NCBI GenBank assembly: GCA_910587045.1
Contig: CAJULG010000008.1
Span: forward strand, 1-64,000
Length of the DNA stretch: 64,000 nucleotides
Origin: an uncultured Lachnospiraceae bacterium
GTDB taxonomy: Bacteria; Bacillota; Clostridia; Lachnospirales; Lachnospiraceae
Direction of reading: 5' to 3'
The position numbers and the translations under genes are program-made. Shown here one piece after another: positions 45,790 through 54,208 of the stretch (position 1 is the stretch's first letter; the number at the start of each line of letters is the position of its first letter). The notes under the pieces are model-generated. The model saw only the letters and a program-made list of their open reading frames with translations. It was not told the DNA's origin and did not search any database.

Positions 45790-45873
45790 GTCAGTTTTCT
45801 GTAAGCCGGTCTCTGTTTCGTGATATAGGAAGGCAGAGAAAAGCGGTGCATTGAAGTATTGCAGGAGGAGAAC

Positions 45874-46710
45874 ATGATTCGGGATATCACAATAGGACAA
45901 TTTTATCCGGTGGAATCTGTCATTCACAGTCTGGATCCCAGAACGAAGCTGACGATTACATTCTTTTATTTGATCAGTCTGTTTGTGGCTAATAATAAAT
46001 ATATGTATTTGCTGGCCCTGCTGGTGCTGGGTGTATATATCCTGCTCTCCAGGATACCCATCCGGTATATGCTGAAAGGCCTGCGGGGGATACTGATCTT
46101 TATCCTGTTTTCAGTAGTGATGAATATGTTCTTTACGAAAGGAGACGCATTTATTGACTGGAAATTCATTCACATATCCTGGCAGGGGTTTCGGACTGCG
46201 TGCTATACGACAGCGCGGATCATATTTCTGGTCTTAGGTGCATCGGTCATTACGTACACCACAACACCAACAAAGCTGACGGATGGTCTGGAAGCTGTCC
46301 TGCATTGGCTGAAGCGATTTAAAGTACCGATACATGAGGTTGCAATGATGATTAGCATTGCGTTGCGGTTTATACCGATTCTGGTAGAGGAACTGGATAA
46401 GATCATGAAGGCGCAGCAGGCAAGAGGTGCAGATTTTGAACATGGAAACCTGCTCCGGCGTCTGAAGAGCCTGTTTCCGGTAATTTTGCCGATGTTTGTA
46501 TCTGCGATCCGGCGGGCAAATGATCTGGCTTTTGCCATGGAAGCCAGATGCTATCAGGGCGGAGAAGGAAGGACAAGGATGAAACCGCTAAAGTATTCTG
46601 TTATAGATACGATAGCTTATATCATTCTGATCGCGTATCTGATTGGAATGGCGGCACTGAGGATCCTGCTTTCTCCCGGTTTTCTGGAGCGTTTGGGACT
46701 GACAGTCTGA
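45874..46710 (+). CDS. ecfT: ECF transporter transmembrane subunit EcfT
   Basis: 278 aa, about five to six membrane segments and coupling helices with the family motifs QARGADFEHG and MEARCYQGG, which dock onto the two ATPases. ATG at 45874 chosen with AGGAGG 6 bp upstream. Follows the fused ATPase gene by 84 bp. Confidence 0.93.
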   Translation: MIRDITIGQFYPVESVIHSLDPRTKLTITFFYLISLFVANNKYMYLLALLVLGVYILLSRIPIRYMLKGLRGILIFILFSVVMNMFFTKGDAFIDWKFIHISWQGFRTACYTTARIIFLVLGASVITYTTTPTKLTDGLEAVLHWLKRFKVPIHEVAMMISIALRFIPILVEELDKIMKAQQARGADFEHGNLLRRLKSLFPVILPMFVSAIRRANDLAFAMEARCYQGGEGRTRMKPLKYSVIDTIAYIILIAYLIGMAALRILLSPGFLERLGLTV

Positions 46711-46726
46711 AAGAGGTGTATGGTAG

Positions 46727-47464
46727 ATGAAACGGGTAAAATTAATCGTATCCTATGACGGGACCAACTATTGTGGCTGGCAGCTTCAGCAAAATGGCGT
46801 TACGGTAGAAGAGGTTTTAAATAAAACCATATCCGGGCTGGTAGGGGAAGAAATCGCAGTTATTGGCGCAAGCCGGACAGATTCCGGAGTTCACGCATTA
46901 GGGAATGTGGCGGTATTTGATACAAACAGCCGGATTCCTTCTGAAAAAATGAGTTTTGCTTTGAATCAGCGTCTGCCAGAGGATATCCGGATTCAGCATT
47001 CCTGTGAAGTAGCCTCTGACTGGCATCCCAGATATTGTGATACAAGGAAAACGTATGAATACCGCATACTAAATCGTAAATTTTCTGTTCCGACGGAACG
47101 ATTATACAGCCACTTTTTTTATTATCCGTTGGATATCAAGGCTATGCAGCAGGCGGCGGCTTATCTGGTAGGGGAACACGACTTTAAAAGCTTTTGCTCT
47201 GCCCGTAGCCAGGTGGAAAACACGGTGCGCACCATCTATTTCCTGGATGTAATAAAGGAGGGAGATATGATCCGGATCCGGATCAATGGCAATGGCTTTT
47301 TATATAATATGGTACGGATTATCGTAGGTACTTTATTGAAGGTTGGAACCGGTATGTATCCGCCGGAGCATATGAAGGAAATCCTGGATGCAAAGGATCG
47401 TCGAATGGCAGGACCCAAGGCTGAGGCAAAAGGATTGACCTTAATGGAGATCGAATATTTGTAA
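46727..47464 (+). CDS. truA: tRNA pseudouridine synthase A
   Basis: 245 aa. Makes pseudouridine at positions 38-40 of tRNA anticodon arms. Catalytic Asp in GASRTDSGVHALG near residue 52. Commonly found after ecfT in Firmicutes. AAAGAGGTG upstream. Confidence 0.96.
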   Translation: MKRVKLIVSYDGTNYCGWQLQQNGVTVEEVLNKTISGLVGEEIAVIGASRTDSGVHALGNVAVFDTNSRIPSEKMSFALNQRLPEDIRIQHSCEVASDWHPRYCDTRKTYEYRILNRKFSVPTERLYSHFFYYPLDIKAMQQAAAYLVGEHDFKSFCSARSQVENTVRTIYFLDVIKEGDMIRIRINGNGFLYNMVRIIVGTLLKVGTGMYPPEHMKEILDAKDRRMAGPKAEAKGLTLMEIEYL

Positions 47465-47508
47465 AAAGCTTCGAATAAAGTAAATTAACAGCAAAACAGT
47501 AAGAATTG

Positions 47509-47622
47509 TGTGGAAAACCTGCTGTTTTTCTGCAGAATTAAGAAAGATATCCACAAAAATATCAACAATTCGTGGATAACTATTGAAAAAATACAGGATT
47601 TTCTGTGAATAAATGTGGAAAA
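47509..47622. other. Cluster of five DnaA-box-like sequences
   Basis: Five 9-mers each differ by one base from TTATCCACA (either strand): 47509-47517 (TGTGGAAAA), 47547-47555 (ATATCCACA), 47571-47579 (CGTGGATAA), 47604-47612 (TGTGAATAA), 47614-47622 (TGTGGAAAA). They sit in an AT-rich 115-bp stretch between truA and the rplM promoter. No dnaA or dnaN gene is near. Confidence 0.5.
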
Positions 47623-47697
47623 AGTTGACAATAGATAAGATCTGACCTGATGGCAGCCTGAAGAAGTAAAAACTTAAGGGAAATCAACGAAATTTCA

Positions 47698-47726
47698 TTG
47701 ACACGCCAGGCAGAGTGTAATATAAT
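47698..47726 (+). promoter_or_regulatory. Promoter of rplM-rpsI
   Basis: Consensus TTGACA at 47698-47703 and TATAAT at 47721-47726 with a 17-bp spacer. Confidence 0.85.
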
Positions 47727-47745
47727 ATAAAACTGTGACGAGTAA

Positions 47746-47784
47746 GATAAATACTTAAGCCAAAGCCCCGGTAATAGTATTATC
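47746..47784 (+). promoter_or_regulatory. L13 leader-like hairpin
   Basis: GATAAATACT (47746-47755) pairs with AGTATTATC (47776-47784), one bulged A, around a loop containing AGCCCCGGT. It lies just after the promoter in the 5' leader of rplM, where Firmicutes often have an L13 autoregulatory hairpin. Confidence 0.4.
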
Positions 47785-47822
47785 AGATAAATGTTATGGA
47801 ATGATTTGAAGGAGGAACAACC

Positions 47823-48257
47823 ATGAAAAGTTATATGGCCAGCCCATCAACGATTGAGAGACAGTGGTATGTGGTAGATGCTACGGGACATACATTAGGA
47901 CGTTTGACATCAGAGATTGCGAAGGTATTAAGAGGTAAGAATAAGCCGACGTATACTCCGCATATGGATACCGGCGATTATGTGGTAGTTGTAAATGCAG
48001 ATAAGATTAAGGTCACCGGCAAGAAGCTGGATCAGAAGATTTATTATAATCACTCAGAATATGTAGGCGGTATGAAGGAAACTACATTGAGGGAAAAGAT
48101 GGCAAAGAAGCCGGAGGATGTTATCTACTTAGCAGTGAAGGGTATGCTTCCAAAGGGACCATTAGGACGACAGATGATTAAGAAGCTTCATGTCTATGCA
48201 GGTCCGGAGCATCAGCAGGCAGCTCAGCAGCCAAAAGAATTAGTGATCAAATATTAA
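47823..48257 (+). CDS. rplM: 50S ribosomal protein L13
   Basis: 144 aa, typical (VDATGHTLGRLTSEIAKVLRG, and MLPKGPLGRQM). GAAGGAGG upstream. Operon with rpsI. Confidence 0.98.
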   Translation: MKSYMASPSTIERQWYVVDATGHTLGRLTSEIAKVLRGKNKPTYTPHMDTGDYVVVVNADKIKVTGKKLDQKIYYNHSEYVGGMKETTLREKMAKKPEDVIYLAVKGMLPKGPLGRQMIKKLHVYAGPEHQQAAQQPKELVIKY

Positions 48258-48278
48258 TTGTAGAAGGAGGACATAACA

Positions 48279-48680
48279 GTGGCTAAGAAAAAAGATAACA
48301 AGTTCTATGGAACCGGTAGAAGAAAAAGCAGTATTGCAAGAGTATATTTAGTACCTGGTACAGGTAAGGTTACGATCAATAAAAGAGATATGGATGACTA
48401 TTTTGGATTAGAGACATTAAAGCTGATCGTAAATCAGCCATTTGCCGCAACTTCTTCACAGGGTAAATTTGATGTTCTGGTAAACGTACATGGCGGCGGT
48501 TTCACCGGACAGGCTGGTGCGATCCGTCATGGTATCGCAAGAGCATTATGTGTAGCAGATCCAGAGTACAGACCTGCATTAAAGAAGGCCGGATTCTTAA
48601 CTCGTGATCCACGTATGAAGGAAAGAAAGAAGTACGGTTTAAAAGCCGCAAGACGCGCACCACAGTTTTCAAAGAGATAA
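48279..48680 (+). CDS. rpsI: 30S ribosomal protein S9
   Basis: 133 aa ending in the invariant basic tail (RRAPQFSKR) that contacts P-site tRNA. GTG start after AGGAGG. Confidence 0.98.
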   Translation: MAKKKDNKFYGTGRRKSSIARVYLVPGTGKVTINKRDMDDYFGLETLKLIVNQPFAATSSQGKFDVLVNVHGGGFTGQAGAIRHGIARALCVADPEYRPALKKAGFLTRDPRMKERKKYGLKAARRAPQFSKR

Positions 48681-48702
48681 GCAAAATTTTTATATGCAAT
48701 GT

Positions 48703-48736
48703 AAAACCCTTGAAAAATTGGTTTTTCAAGGGTTTT
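48703..48736 (+). terminator. Terminator of rplM-rpsI
   Basis: Perfect 15-bp stem, AAAACCCTTGAAAAA (48703-48717) with its complement at 48722-48736, 4-nt loop. The stem itself ends in TTTT. Confidence 0.88.
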
Positions 48737-48748
48737 GTAATATTTCTG

Positions 48749-48777
48749 TTGATTTTTGTGATACAATTGCATATAAT
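48749..48777 (+). promoter_or_regulatory. Promoter of the type III antitoxin RNA
   Basis: TTGATT at 48749-48754, 17-bp spacer, TATAAT at 48772-48777; 25 bp before the first antitoxin repeat. Confidence 0.75.
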
Positions 48778-48802
48778 AAAAGCAGATAGGAAACTATCTT
48801 TG

Positions 48803-48908
48803 GAGAGTTCCTGCCAGATAGTGGAAGATTTTAAACTCGGGAGAGTTCCTGCCAGATAGTGGAAGATTTTAAACTCGTAGGGAGCAGTAATGCTCCCTTA
48901 TTTTTTTT
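48803..48908 (+). ncRNA. Type III antitoxin RNA: two tandem 38-nt repeats plus terminator
   Basis: Two back-to-back identical repeats (48803-48839 and 48841-48877, 37 identical bases each, 38-nt period; each runs GAGAGTTCCTGCC to TTTTAAACTCG). They are followed by the terminator GGGAGCA-GTAA-TGCTCCC with TTATTTTTTTT (48880-48908), then the toxin gene. This promoter, repeats, terminator, toxin order is the hallmark of type III systems (ToxIN/CptIN/TenpIN), where the repeat RNA is cut by the toxin and binds it as an inhibitor. The leaky terminator sets the antitoxin:toxin ratio. Confidence 0.88.
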
Positions 48909-48921
48909 AGAGAGGGTTAGA

Positions 48922-49467
48922 ATGGAAGAATTTAAACTGTATAGTGTGTCAGACGAATACATAGAATATCTACGGAAAGTGTTTCCAAATGTATATTCAA
49001 ATAAAGAAACAACGAGAATTCATACCCGAAAGTATGTTGGTATAGTGTTGTGTTTGGAAAATTATCATTATTATATACCGATGTCTTCGCCAAAAGAAAC
49101 GGATTATCAGATTGCTGGAGAGAATAAGGTAATTAAGAAGAGTATTGTCCCGATTATACGGATTGTGGTAAAAAATTCAAAAGGACAAAGGGAATTAAAG
49201 GGAACTTTACGAATCAGTCATATGATACCAGTCCCGCCATCAGAACTGCAGCTTTATGATATCGAAAGCGAGCAAGACGATACATATAAAGATTTGGTAC
49301 AGAATGAAATGATATTTATTCGTAAAAACCAGAATAAAATTCTTGCTAATGCAAAATTGTTATATAAGCAAAAAGCAGAGAATGATTTATCGGCCGGATA
49401 TGTAAAATCTGCATTAGAGTATAAGACTTTAGAAAAACTTTGCAGAGATTTTGTCAGTGAAAGGTAA
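48922..49467 (+). CDS. Type III toxin endoribonuclease, ToxN/AbiQ-like
   Basis: 181 aa. It shows the family pattern: opening FKLYSVSDEYIEYLRK, KYVGIVLCLENYHYYIP, the active-site-type SSPK at 55-58 (TSPK in ToxN), a long helical middle (EMIFIRKNQNKILANAK) and LEKLCRDF near the end. It cleaves RNA and is held inactive by the upstream repeat RNA; such systems stabilise DNA or abort phage infection. ATG at 48922 with AGAGAGGG 6 bp upstream. An in-frame start at 48859 lies within the antitoxin RNA and is rejected. Subfamily (ToxN versus CptN) not decided. Confidence 0.88.
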   Translation: MEEFKLYSVSDEYIEYLRKVFPNVYSNKETTRIHTRKYVGIVLCLENYHYYIPMSSPKETDYQIAGENKVIKKSIVPIIRIVVKNSKGQRELKGTLRISHMIPVPPSELQLYDIESEQDDTYKDLVQNEMIFIRKNQNKILANAKLLYKQKAENDLSAGYVKSALEYKTLEKLCRDFVSER

Positions 49468-49612
49468 CTAACAAATGTTTTGAAAATGCCGGAAACCCAG
49501 GGGTTGAAACTATGTAAGAGATAAGGATTACTGCACTTCATAGGAAGGTAAGTGATGACCGAGATAAAGCGAAGCGGAATTGAGGTTCGCCTTGTGTTCG
49601 TAGATAACCTTC
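49468..49612. other. Non-coding stretch before the orphan antitoxin repeat
   Basis: No gene. Contains an extended imperfect inverted repeat from AAGGTA (49545 region) to AACCTT (49607-49612), with an inner GCGAA / TTCGC pair, so this RNA may fold onto the repeat unit. No clear promoter. Confidence 0.35.
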
Positions 49613-49680
49613 GAGAGTGTCCCTGCCAGACAGTGTGAGATTTTAAACTTAGAGGGAGCAGAGATGCTCTCTTATTTTTT
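49613..49680 (+). ncRNA. Orphan type III antitoxin-like repeat with terminator
   Basis: One 38-nt unit (49613-49650; GAGAGTGTCCCTGCC to TTTTAAACTT) clearly related to the antitoxin repeats at 48.8 kb. It is followed by GGGAGCA-GAGA-TGCTCTC and TTATTTTTT (49654-49680). No toxin gene follows; the next gene is a DNA methyltransferase. It may be a remnant of a second locus or a spare antitoxin. Confidence 0.75.
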
Positions 49681-49875
49681 GCGTAAAGGCACAAGGAGAG
49701 AGGAAATGCCTGCATTTTAGAAGGAAGAATGCGTAAGCGTGGTTTTTTTTGGAGAGTATTTGTGTTATACTTATATCAGCTTTTGAAAGCATGGAAGGGA
49801 ATGAGATGCCAATAAAGCAATGAAATAGATGAATACGTCCGGATACAGAGAGCCGGAGGATGGAAGATAAAGAGA
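49681..49875. other. Upstream region of the restriction-modification operon
   Basis: No gene. A TATACT at 49766-49771 could be a -10 box with only a T-run at the -35 position. A GGAGG lies about 16 bp before the first methyltransferase ATG, so its translation signal is weak. No controller-protein gene or C-box was recognised. Confidence 0.3.
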
Positions 49876-51180
49876 ATGAAAGCATATTATGATGATTATA
49901 GAGAACTGGAACATAGATTCAGAGTTATTTATCCGGAAAGTCCCAATGCCACATATACCAGCCTGCTAAATTATTCGGATGATCTGAATAAGCCATTTCA
50001 AAGATGGTATCGATACAAGGAAGGGTTTTCAGTTGAATTAGTAGAACAGTTGATACGGGAATATTCCAGGCATAAAACGGGTACGATCCTTGATCCGTTC
50101 TCCGGCAGCGGCAGTACATTATTAGCCGCCAATGCCCTGGGTTATTCCGGTGTGGGATTTGAGGTAAATCCCTTCTCCTATTTTTTGTCTAAATGCAAGC
50201 TGGAGAACTATACAAGTCAGGATATCGAACGGTTTCAGGCAGCCTATGGAGAAATTCTCTCTGATGCAGACCGGATGGAGGCGGACTATGAGCTGCCCCG
50301 ATTATCGATCAGTAAAAAGGTATTTCAGAAAGAGATCGAAACATACTATATGAATATCGGTAAGCGGATCGATGATGGCTTTATGGCAGATGAAAAGGTC
50401 AGAAATCTATTAAGGCTGGGATGGCTGGCATGTCTGGAACCACTTTCCAATTATAGAAAAGCAGGAAACGGATTAAAGATCAGGAAGTATGTGAAGCCAA
50501 GAATCATCACGGTAGACAATGCAAAGGATATGCTGCTGGAGGAATATGAAAAAATATATAGTGATCTGCTGGAAAGTAGAAGAAAAGGAGAAATCACATT
50601 ATATAATGAGTCCTGTCTGCATTTGAACCGGTTTATAGAAAAAAACAGTGTGGAAGGGATCATATTTTCCCCACCGTATGCAAACTGCTTTGATTATACA
50701 GAAATCTATAAACTCGAGTTATGGTTTGGAAAGTTTGTTTCAGAATATTCAGACCTGAAAAGACTGCGGAATAATTCACTGCATTCGCATCTGAATGGAG
50801 ATCTGAGTAATGAGGTGGAATCCCAAAGCAGGATATTGAAGGATTTACTGACTGAATTGGAAACAAAGGCGTTATGGGATAAAAAGCTGCCGAAAATGCT
50901 TCAGTTATATTATGATGATATGTTTCAGGTTCTGGAAGAAAGCTATCATGTTTTAAATGAAACAGGCTTCTGTTGTATAGTTGTAGGTAATTCAGCCTAT
51001 GGCGGGATTGTATTTCCTGCGGATCTGATCCTGGCAGAATATGCAGAGCAGCTTGGATTTACAGTTGATAAAATAGAGGTTGACAGATATATTATTACCA
51101 GTTCTCAGCAATATGAGTTGACCAAAGAGACCGGGAATTATTTAAGGGAGAGTGTTGTATGTCTGGTAAAGAACAGATAA
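49876..51180 (+). CDS. Type II DNA methyltransferase 1
   Basis: 434 aa. SAM-binding motif DPFSGSGS at 73-80 with GFEVNPF after it, and catalytic motif SPPY (SPPYANCFDY) near 264-267. The S/TPPY catalytic motif is that of amino-methyltransferases (N4-cytosine or N6-adenine). Motif I precedes motif IV, but their wide spacing is unusual. Overlaps the next methyltransferase by 22 bp. Together they should protect both strands of an asymmetric site from the nuclease at 52427. Confidence 0.85.
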   Translation: MKAYYDDYRELEHRFRVIYPESPNATYTSLLNYSDDLNKPFQRWYRYKEGFSVELVEQLIREYSRHKTGTILDPFSGSGSTLLAANALGYSGVGFEVNPFSYFLSKCKLENYTSQDIERFQAAYGEILSDADRMEADYELPRLSISKKVFQKEIETYYMNIGKRIDDGFMADEKVRNLLRLGWLACLEPLSNYRKAGNGLKIRKYVKPRIITVDNAKDMLLEEYEKIYSDLLESRRKGEITLYNESCLHLNRFIEKNSVEGIIFSPPYANCFDYTEIYKLELWFGKFVSEYSDLKRLRNNSLHSHLNGDLSNEVESQSRILKDLLTELETKALWDKKLPKMLQLYYDDMFQVLEESYHVLNETGFCCIVVGNSAYGGIVFPADLILAEYAEQLGFTVDKIEVDRYIITSSQQYELTKETGNYLRESVVCLVKNR

Positions 51181-52424
51181 TTGAAGTAGAATCACTGCCG
51201 GTAGAGATTATCAGTGGTGCAACGTATTCTATAAAGCAGACCAATCCCAATACATATACGCATGGAATGTTTAAATATCCATGTAAGTTCATACCGGAGA
51301 TCCCAAGATGGGGAATCCATACATATCTTACGGATAAAAAGGGGATTATATTTGATCCCTTTTCCGGCAGCGGCACAACATTATTAGAGGCGAATGTAAA
51401 CGGGATTCATGCATACGGAACCGAGATTGATGAAGTGGCAAAGCTGATCATCAAGGTGAAGACTACGGTGTTGAGCGCGGAACAGATAAAGGCTTTGGAT
51501 CATGCGTATTTCAATATTATGCAGATTATTTCCCGGGAGGATGCTGAAAAATATTGTCCGGAGATTGCCAATCTGAGGCATTGGTTTTCAGAGCAGACCA
51601 TAAATGAGCTTGGGCGAATGAAGGTATATATAGATAGTATTGATGATGCCGATATAAGAGATTTTTTAAAATTATGTATGGTTTCAATCATAAAACGAGT
51701 GTCAAACGCAGATGATACCTCCCCTAAGCCATATGTATCGAATAAGATAAAGAAGATTCCTCCTGCGGTTGAAAAAGAATTCTCATCTGTTTTCAGACGG
51801 TATAAGCAAATGATGATAGAGCTGCAACAGGTTACACATATGGGACATACCTGTATGCTGGAAGGAGATGCCCTGCATTTTTCCGTTCCGGCCGGCATTG
51901 ATCTGGCGATCACGTCACCGCCATATATTAATGCCTTTGACTATGGCAGAACAATGCGGCTTGAAAATCTATGGATATCTGCATTGACCGAAGAAAAGCT
52001 GAGAGCAAAAAAAAGTCAGTACGTCGGGACAGAGAAGATCCGGATCTCGGAAGAAAAGCGTGAACTTGAAATATTAGAGCGGAGTCGTCTTCTTAAAACC
52101 TGCTATGAGCAGATTTACGAACAGGATGAAAAGAGGGCGCTGATCGTGAAACGATTCTTTGAAGATATGGAGCAGAATCTGCGCAGCGTTTACAGGCAGA
52201 TGAATGCAGGCGGAACGTATATAATTGTGATCGGAAACAGCACAATAAGAAACGTCAATGTGGAAAGCTGGAAGGTGCTGGAGGAGATTGCGACACCGCT
52301 GGGATTTAGAACCGTACAATACTTTAATTATATTATACAGAATCCTTATATCCGAATACCTCGAAAGGGAAGAGGAGGGAAGATCAGCAGGGACTATGTA
52401 TTGGTTTTGGAGAAGGGAGTTTAA
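51159..52424 (+). CDS. Type II DNA methyltransferase 2
   Basis: 421 aa. DPFSGSGT at 66-73, then GTEIDEVAKL, and TSPPY at 252-256 followed by INAFDYGRTMRLENLW. It is a distant paralogue of methyltransferase 1 (both share the FDPFSGSG loop, an FDY after SPPY, and a C-terminal ...VVGN/VIGNS strand). Two enzymes are expected when the recognition sequence is not palindromic. GGAGAG site inside the end of the first gene. Confidence 0.85.
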   Translation: MSGKEQIIEVESLPVEIISGATYSIKQTNPNTYTHGMFKYPCKFIPEIPRWGIHTYLTDKKGIIFDPFSGSGTTLLEANVNGIHAYGTEIDEVAKLIIKVKTTVLSAEQIKALDHAYFNIMQIISREDAEKYCPEIANLRHWFSEQTINELGRMKVYIDSIDDADIRDFLKLCMVSIIKRVSNADDTSPKPYVSNKIKKIPPAVEKEFSSVFRRYKQMMIELQQVTHMGHTCMLEGDALHFSVPAGIDLAITSPPYINAFDYGRTMRLENLWISALTEEKLRAKKSQYVGTEKIRISEEKRELEILERSRLLKTCYEQIYEQDEKRALIVKRFFEDMEQNLRSVYRQMNAGGTYIIVIGNSTIRNVNVESWKVLEEIATPLGFRTVQYFNYIIQNPYIRIPRKGRGGKISRDYVLVLEKGV

Positions 52425-52426
52425 GT

Positions 52427-54169
52427 ATGGCTCAGAAAAACAGGACAAAGGAACTCTGGCTGATTCCCAAGAGGGTAAATCTGCATCAGACCGTCTGCCT
52501 GATTGACGGGATGATTGAAAGAAATTATGACGGAACAAGCTGGAAGCCGCAGAAGCAGAATGATTTAGGCGTGAATCTGAAGCGATGGGGAGCAACGAAG
52601 GACGGAAAAAATATATCATCACAGGCAATTCGGACCCTGGTAGCATCCATTCCGCAATATCTGGGCTTTCTGTATGTGAATACTGAACATAAACCGAATA
52701 CGATCTGTCTGACAGAAGCAGGGAGAGCCTTATGGGACAGGCATAGGGATGAGCTGGTCAAAGTGCCGAATCTGAAGGCAGGGAAGGAACGACTGCTGAA
52801 AGAATCAGATATCGTATTGAAGCAAATGGAAAAACTGCAGATAACCAATCCGATTATTAACAAGGACTGTGAGAACATAGGTTTATTTCCATTCCGGTTT
52901 ATGATAAAACTTTTGCTACAGGTAGGATATCTTGATCAGGAGGAAATTGCATATTTCCTTTTTCAGGTAAGAAATGAAGATGAACTGGATCAGACTGTAG
53001 AGGAAATTGAAAGCTTCCGCAGACTGCCGGATGATAAAAGAGAATCCCGGATCAACGCATTCAGGGATACACATATTGGCAGTATTACGCTGGTGAAAGC
53101 GTCTTCAGCCGGATATTTTATGTCTCTTTGCCAGATTACCGGCATCATAGATCGAATAAAAATTACACCGGACAACAGGAAAACTCCGATCACAGCATTA
53201 AAGATCAGAGATGAGTATCTGGATTATGCTCGTGAAATGATAGATTCAAGATACAAGCAGGCTGAAGTATATGATTTCAAAGATAATCTGCAGTTATGGA
53301 TCGATTACATGGGAAATCCTTCGCGGGATTTTCCTCCCGTTGATGTGTCAATCGTGAATAAAACAAACGGAAAATTTTTAGTTCAGGTATATCAGGAGGG
53401 ATGCTGTAAATACGATGATCTGATCAATGAGTATGGGATATTGCAGTTTCCCATGTTTGTAAATGAGCAATATGATATAAAGCTATTGGATATAGTAACA
53501 GGAGGGGAATGGAAAACAATATGTGTACAACCTTCCTTTGAGCAGAGATCCTTTGAGATAGAGGGAGATTTAGCAGAGTATAAACCGGAAGAAGAATCCC
53601 TGGAACGTATTGCAGATGAGATCACAGCACACTGTGAAGCGGCTAATTTCTCGGAAAAAACACTGAATTATCTGAATACCCTGTATAAGACGACCGGCAT
53701 CGATAAGACGAATGATAAGTCCTTAAGAGGAGCATATCTCGAGTATTATGTTTACCGGATGCTTGGTATGCTGCGGGAGGAAGCTGTGATAGATGATGTG
53801 ATCTGGAATGGAAGAATCGGAAAGTATGGTTTACCGACACAGGCACCGGGTGGAAAGACAGGAACACCGGATATCATATTTATCATTGATGATTTCCATT
53901 TTGTTCTGGAGCTTACAACGATCAAATCAAAGTCACTGCAATTTCGTGCGGAAGGTTCTTCAGTACCGGATCATGTCCGATTATACAGGCAGAATTCTGA
54001 TGATCCGGTTGTGGGAGTATTCTGTGCTCCGATCATACATGAAAGAAATACTGCAATTATGCAGTCGGCGATAGCATCGCATGGGATTCCACTGCATTGT
54101 ATTTGTGTTTCGGAACTGGTTGCGTTGCTGCTTACCAGGGACAGGGAAGAGATCAAAACCATGCTATAG
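52427..54169 (+). CDS. AlwI-family type IIS restriction endonuclease
   Basis: 580 aa; starts 2 bp after the second methyltransferase. The N-terminal KELWLIPKRV opening and overall layout match the AlwI family. The C-terminal PD-(D/E)XK-like site is at Pro481-Asp482 (GTPDIIFIID) and Glu near 495 (VLELTTIKSK). AlwI itself recognises GGATC and cuts outside; the specificity here is inferred by family only. The EXK element reads ELT, as is seen in relatives with altered catalytic sites, so activity should be tested. Confidence 0.8.
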   Translation: MAQKNRTKELWLIPKRVNLHQTVCLIDGMIERNYDGTSWKPQKQNDLGVNLKRWGATKDGKNISSQAIRTLVASIPQYLGFLYVNTEHKPNTICLTEAGRALWDRHRDELVKVPNLKAGKERLLKESDIVLKQMEKLQITNPIINKDCENIGLFPFRFMIKLLLQVGYLDQEEIAYFLFQVRNEDELDQTVEEIESFRRLPDDKRESRINAFRDTHIGSITLVKASSAGYFMSLCQITGIIDRIKITPDNRKTPITALKIRDEYLDYAREMIDSRYKQAEVYDFKDNLQLWIDYMGNPSRDFPPVDVSIVNKTNGKFLVQVYQEGCCKYDDLINEYGILQFPMFVNEQYDIKLLDIVTGGEWKTICVQPSFEQRSFEIEGDLAEYKPEEESLERIADEITAHCEAANFSEKTLNYLNTLYKTTGIDKTNDKSLRGAYLEYYVYRMLGMLREEAVIDDVIWNGRIGKYGLPTQAPGGKTGTPDIIFIIDDFHFVLELTTIKSKSLQFRAEGSSVPDHVRLYRQNSDDPVVGVFCAPIIHERNTAIMQSAIASHGIPLHCICVSELVALLLTRDREEIKTML

Positions 54170-54208
54170 GCATGTATATTATGAAAAAGGTGATAAAAGA
54201 AAACTGAT

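Noticed and set aside
47509..47622. Replication origin
   Set aside because: Near-consensus DnaA boxes are present, but there is no dnaA, dnaN or clear unwinding element nearby; reported only as a DnaA-box-like cluster.
48803..48877. CRISPR array suspected from identical 37-nt repeats
   Set aside because: Only two copies, directly adjacent with no spacers, no cas genes, and the next gene is a ToxN-like toxin; it is a type III antitoxin RNA.
48859..48921. Longer start for the toxin gene
   Set aside because: This would place the start inside the antitoxin repeat and translate through its terminator; AGAGAGGG precedes the ATG at 48922.
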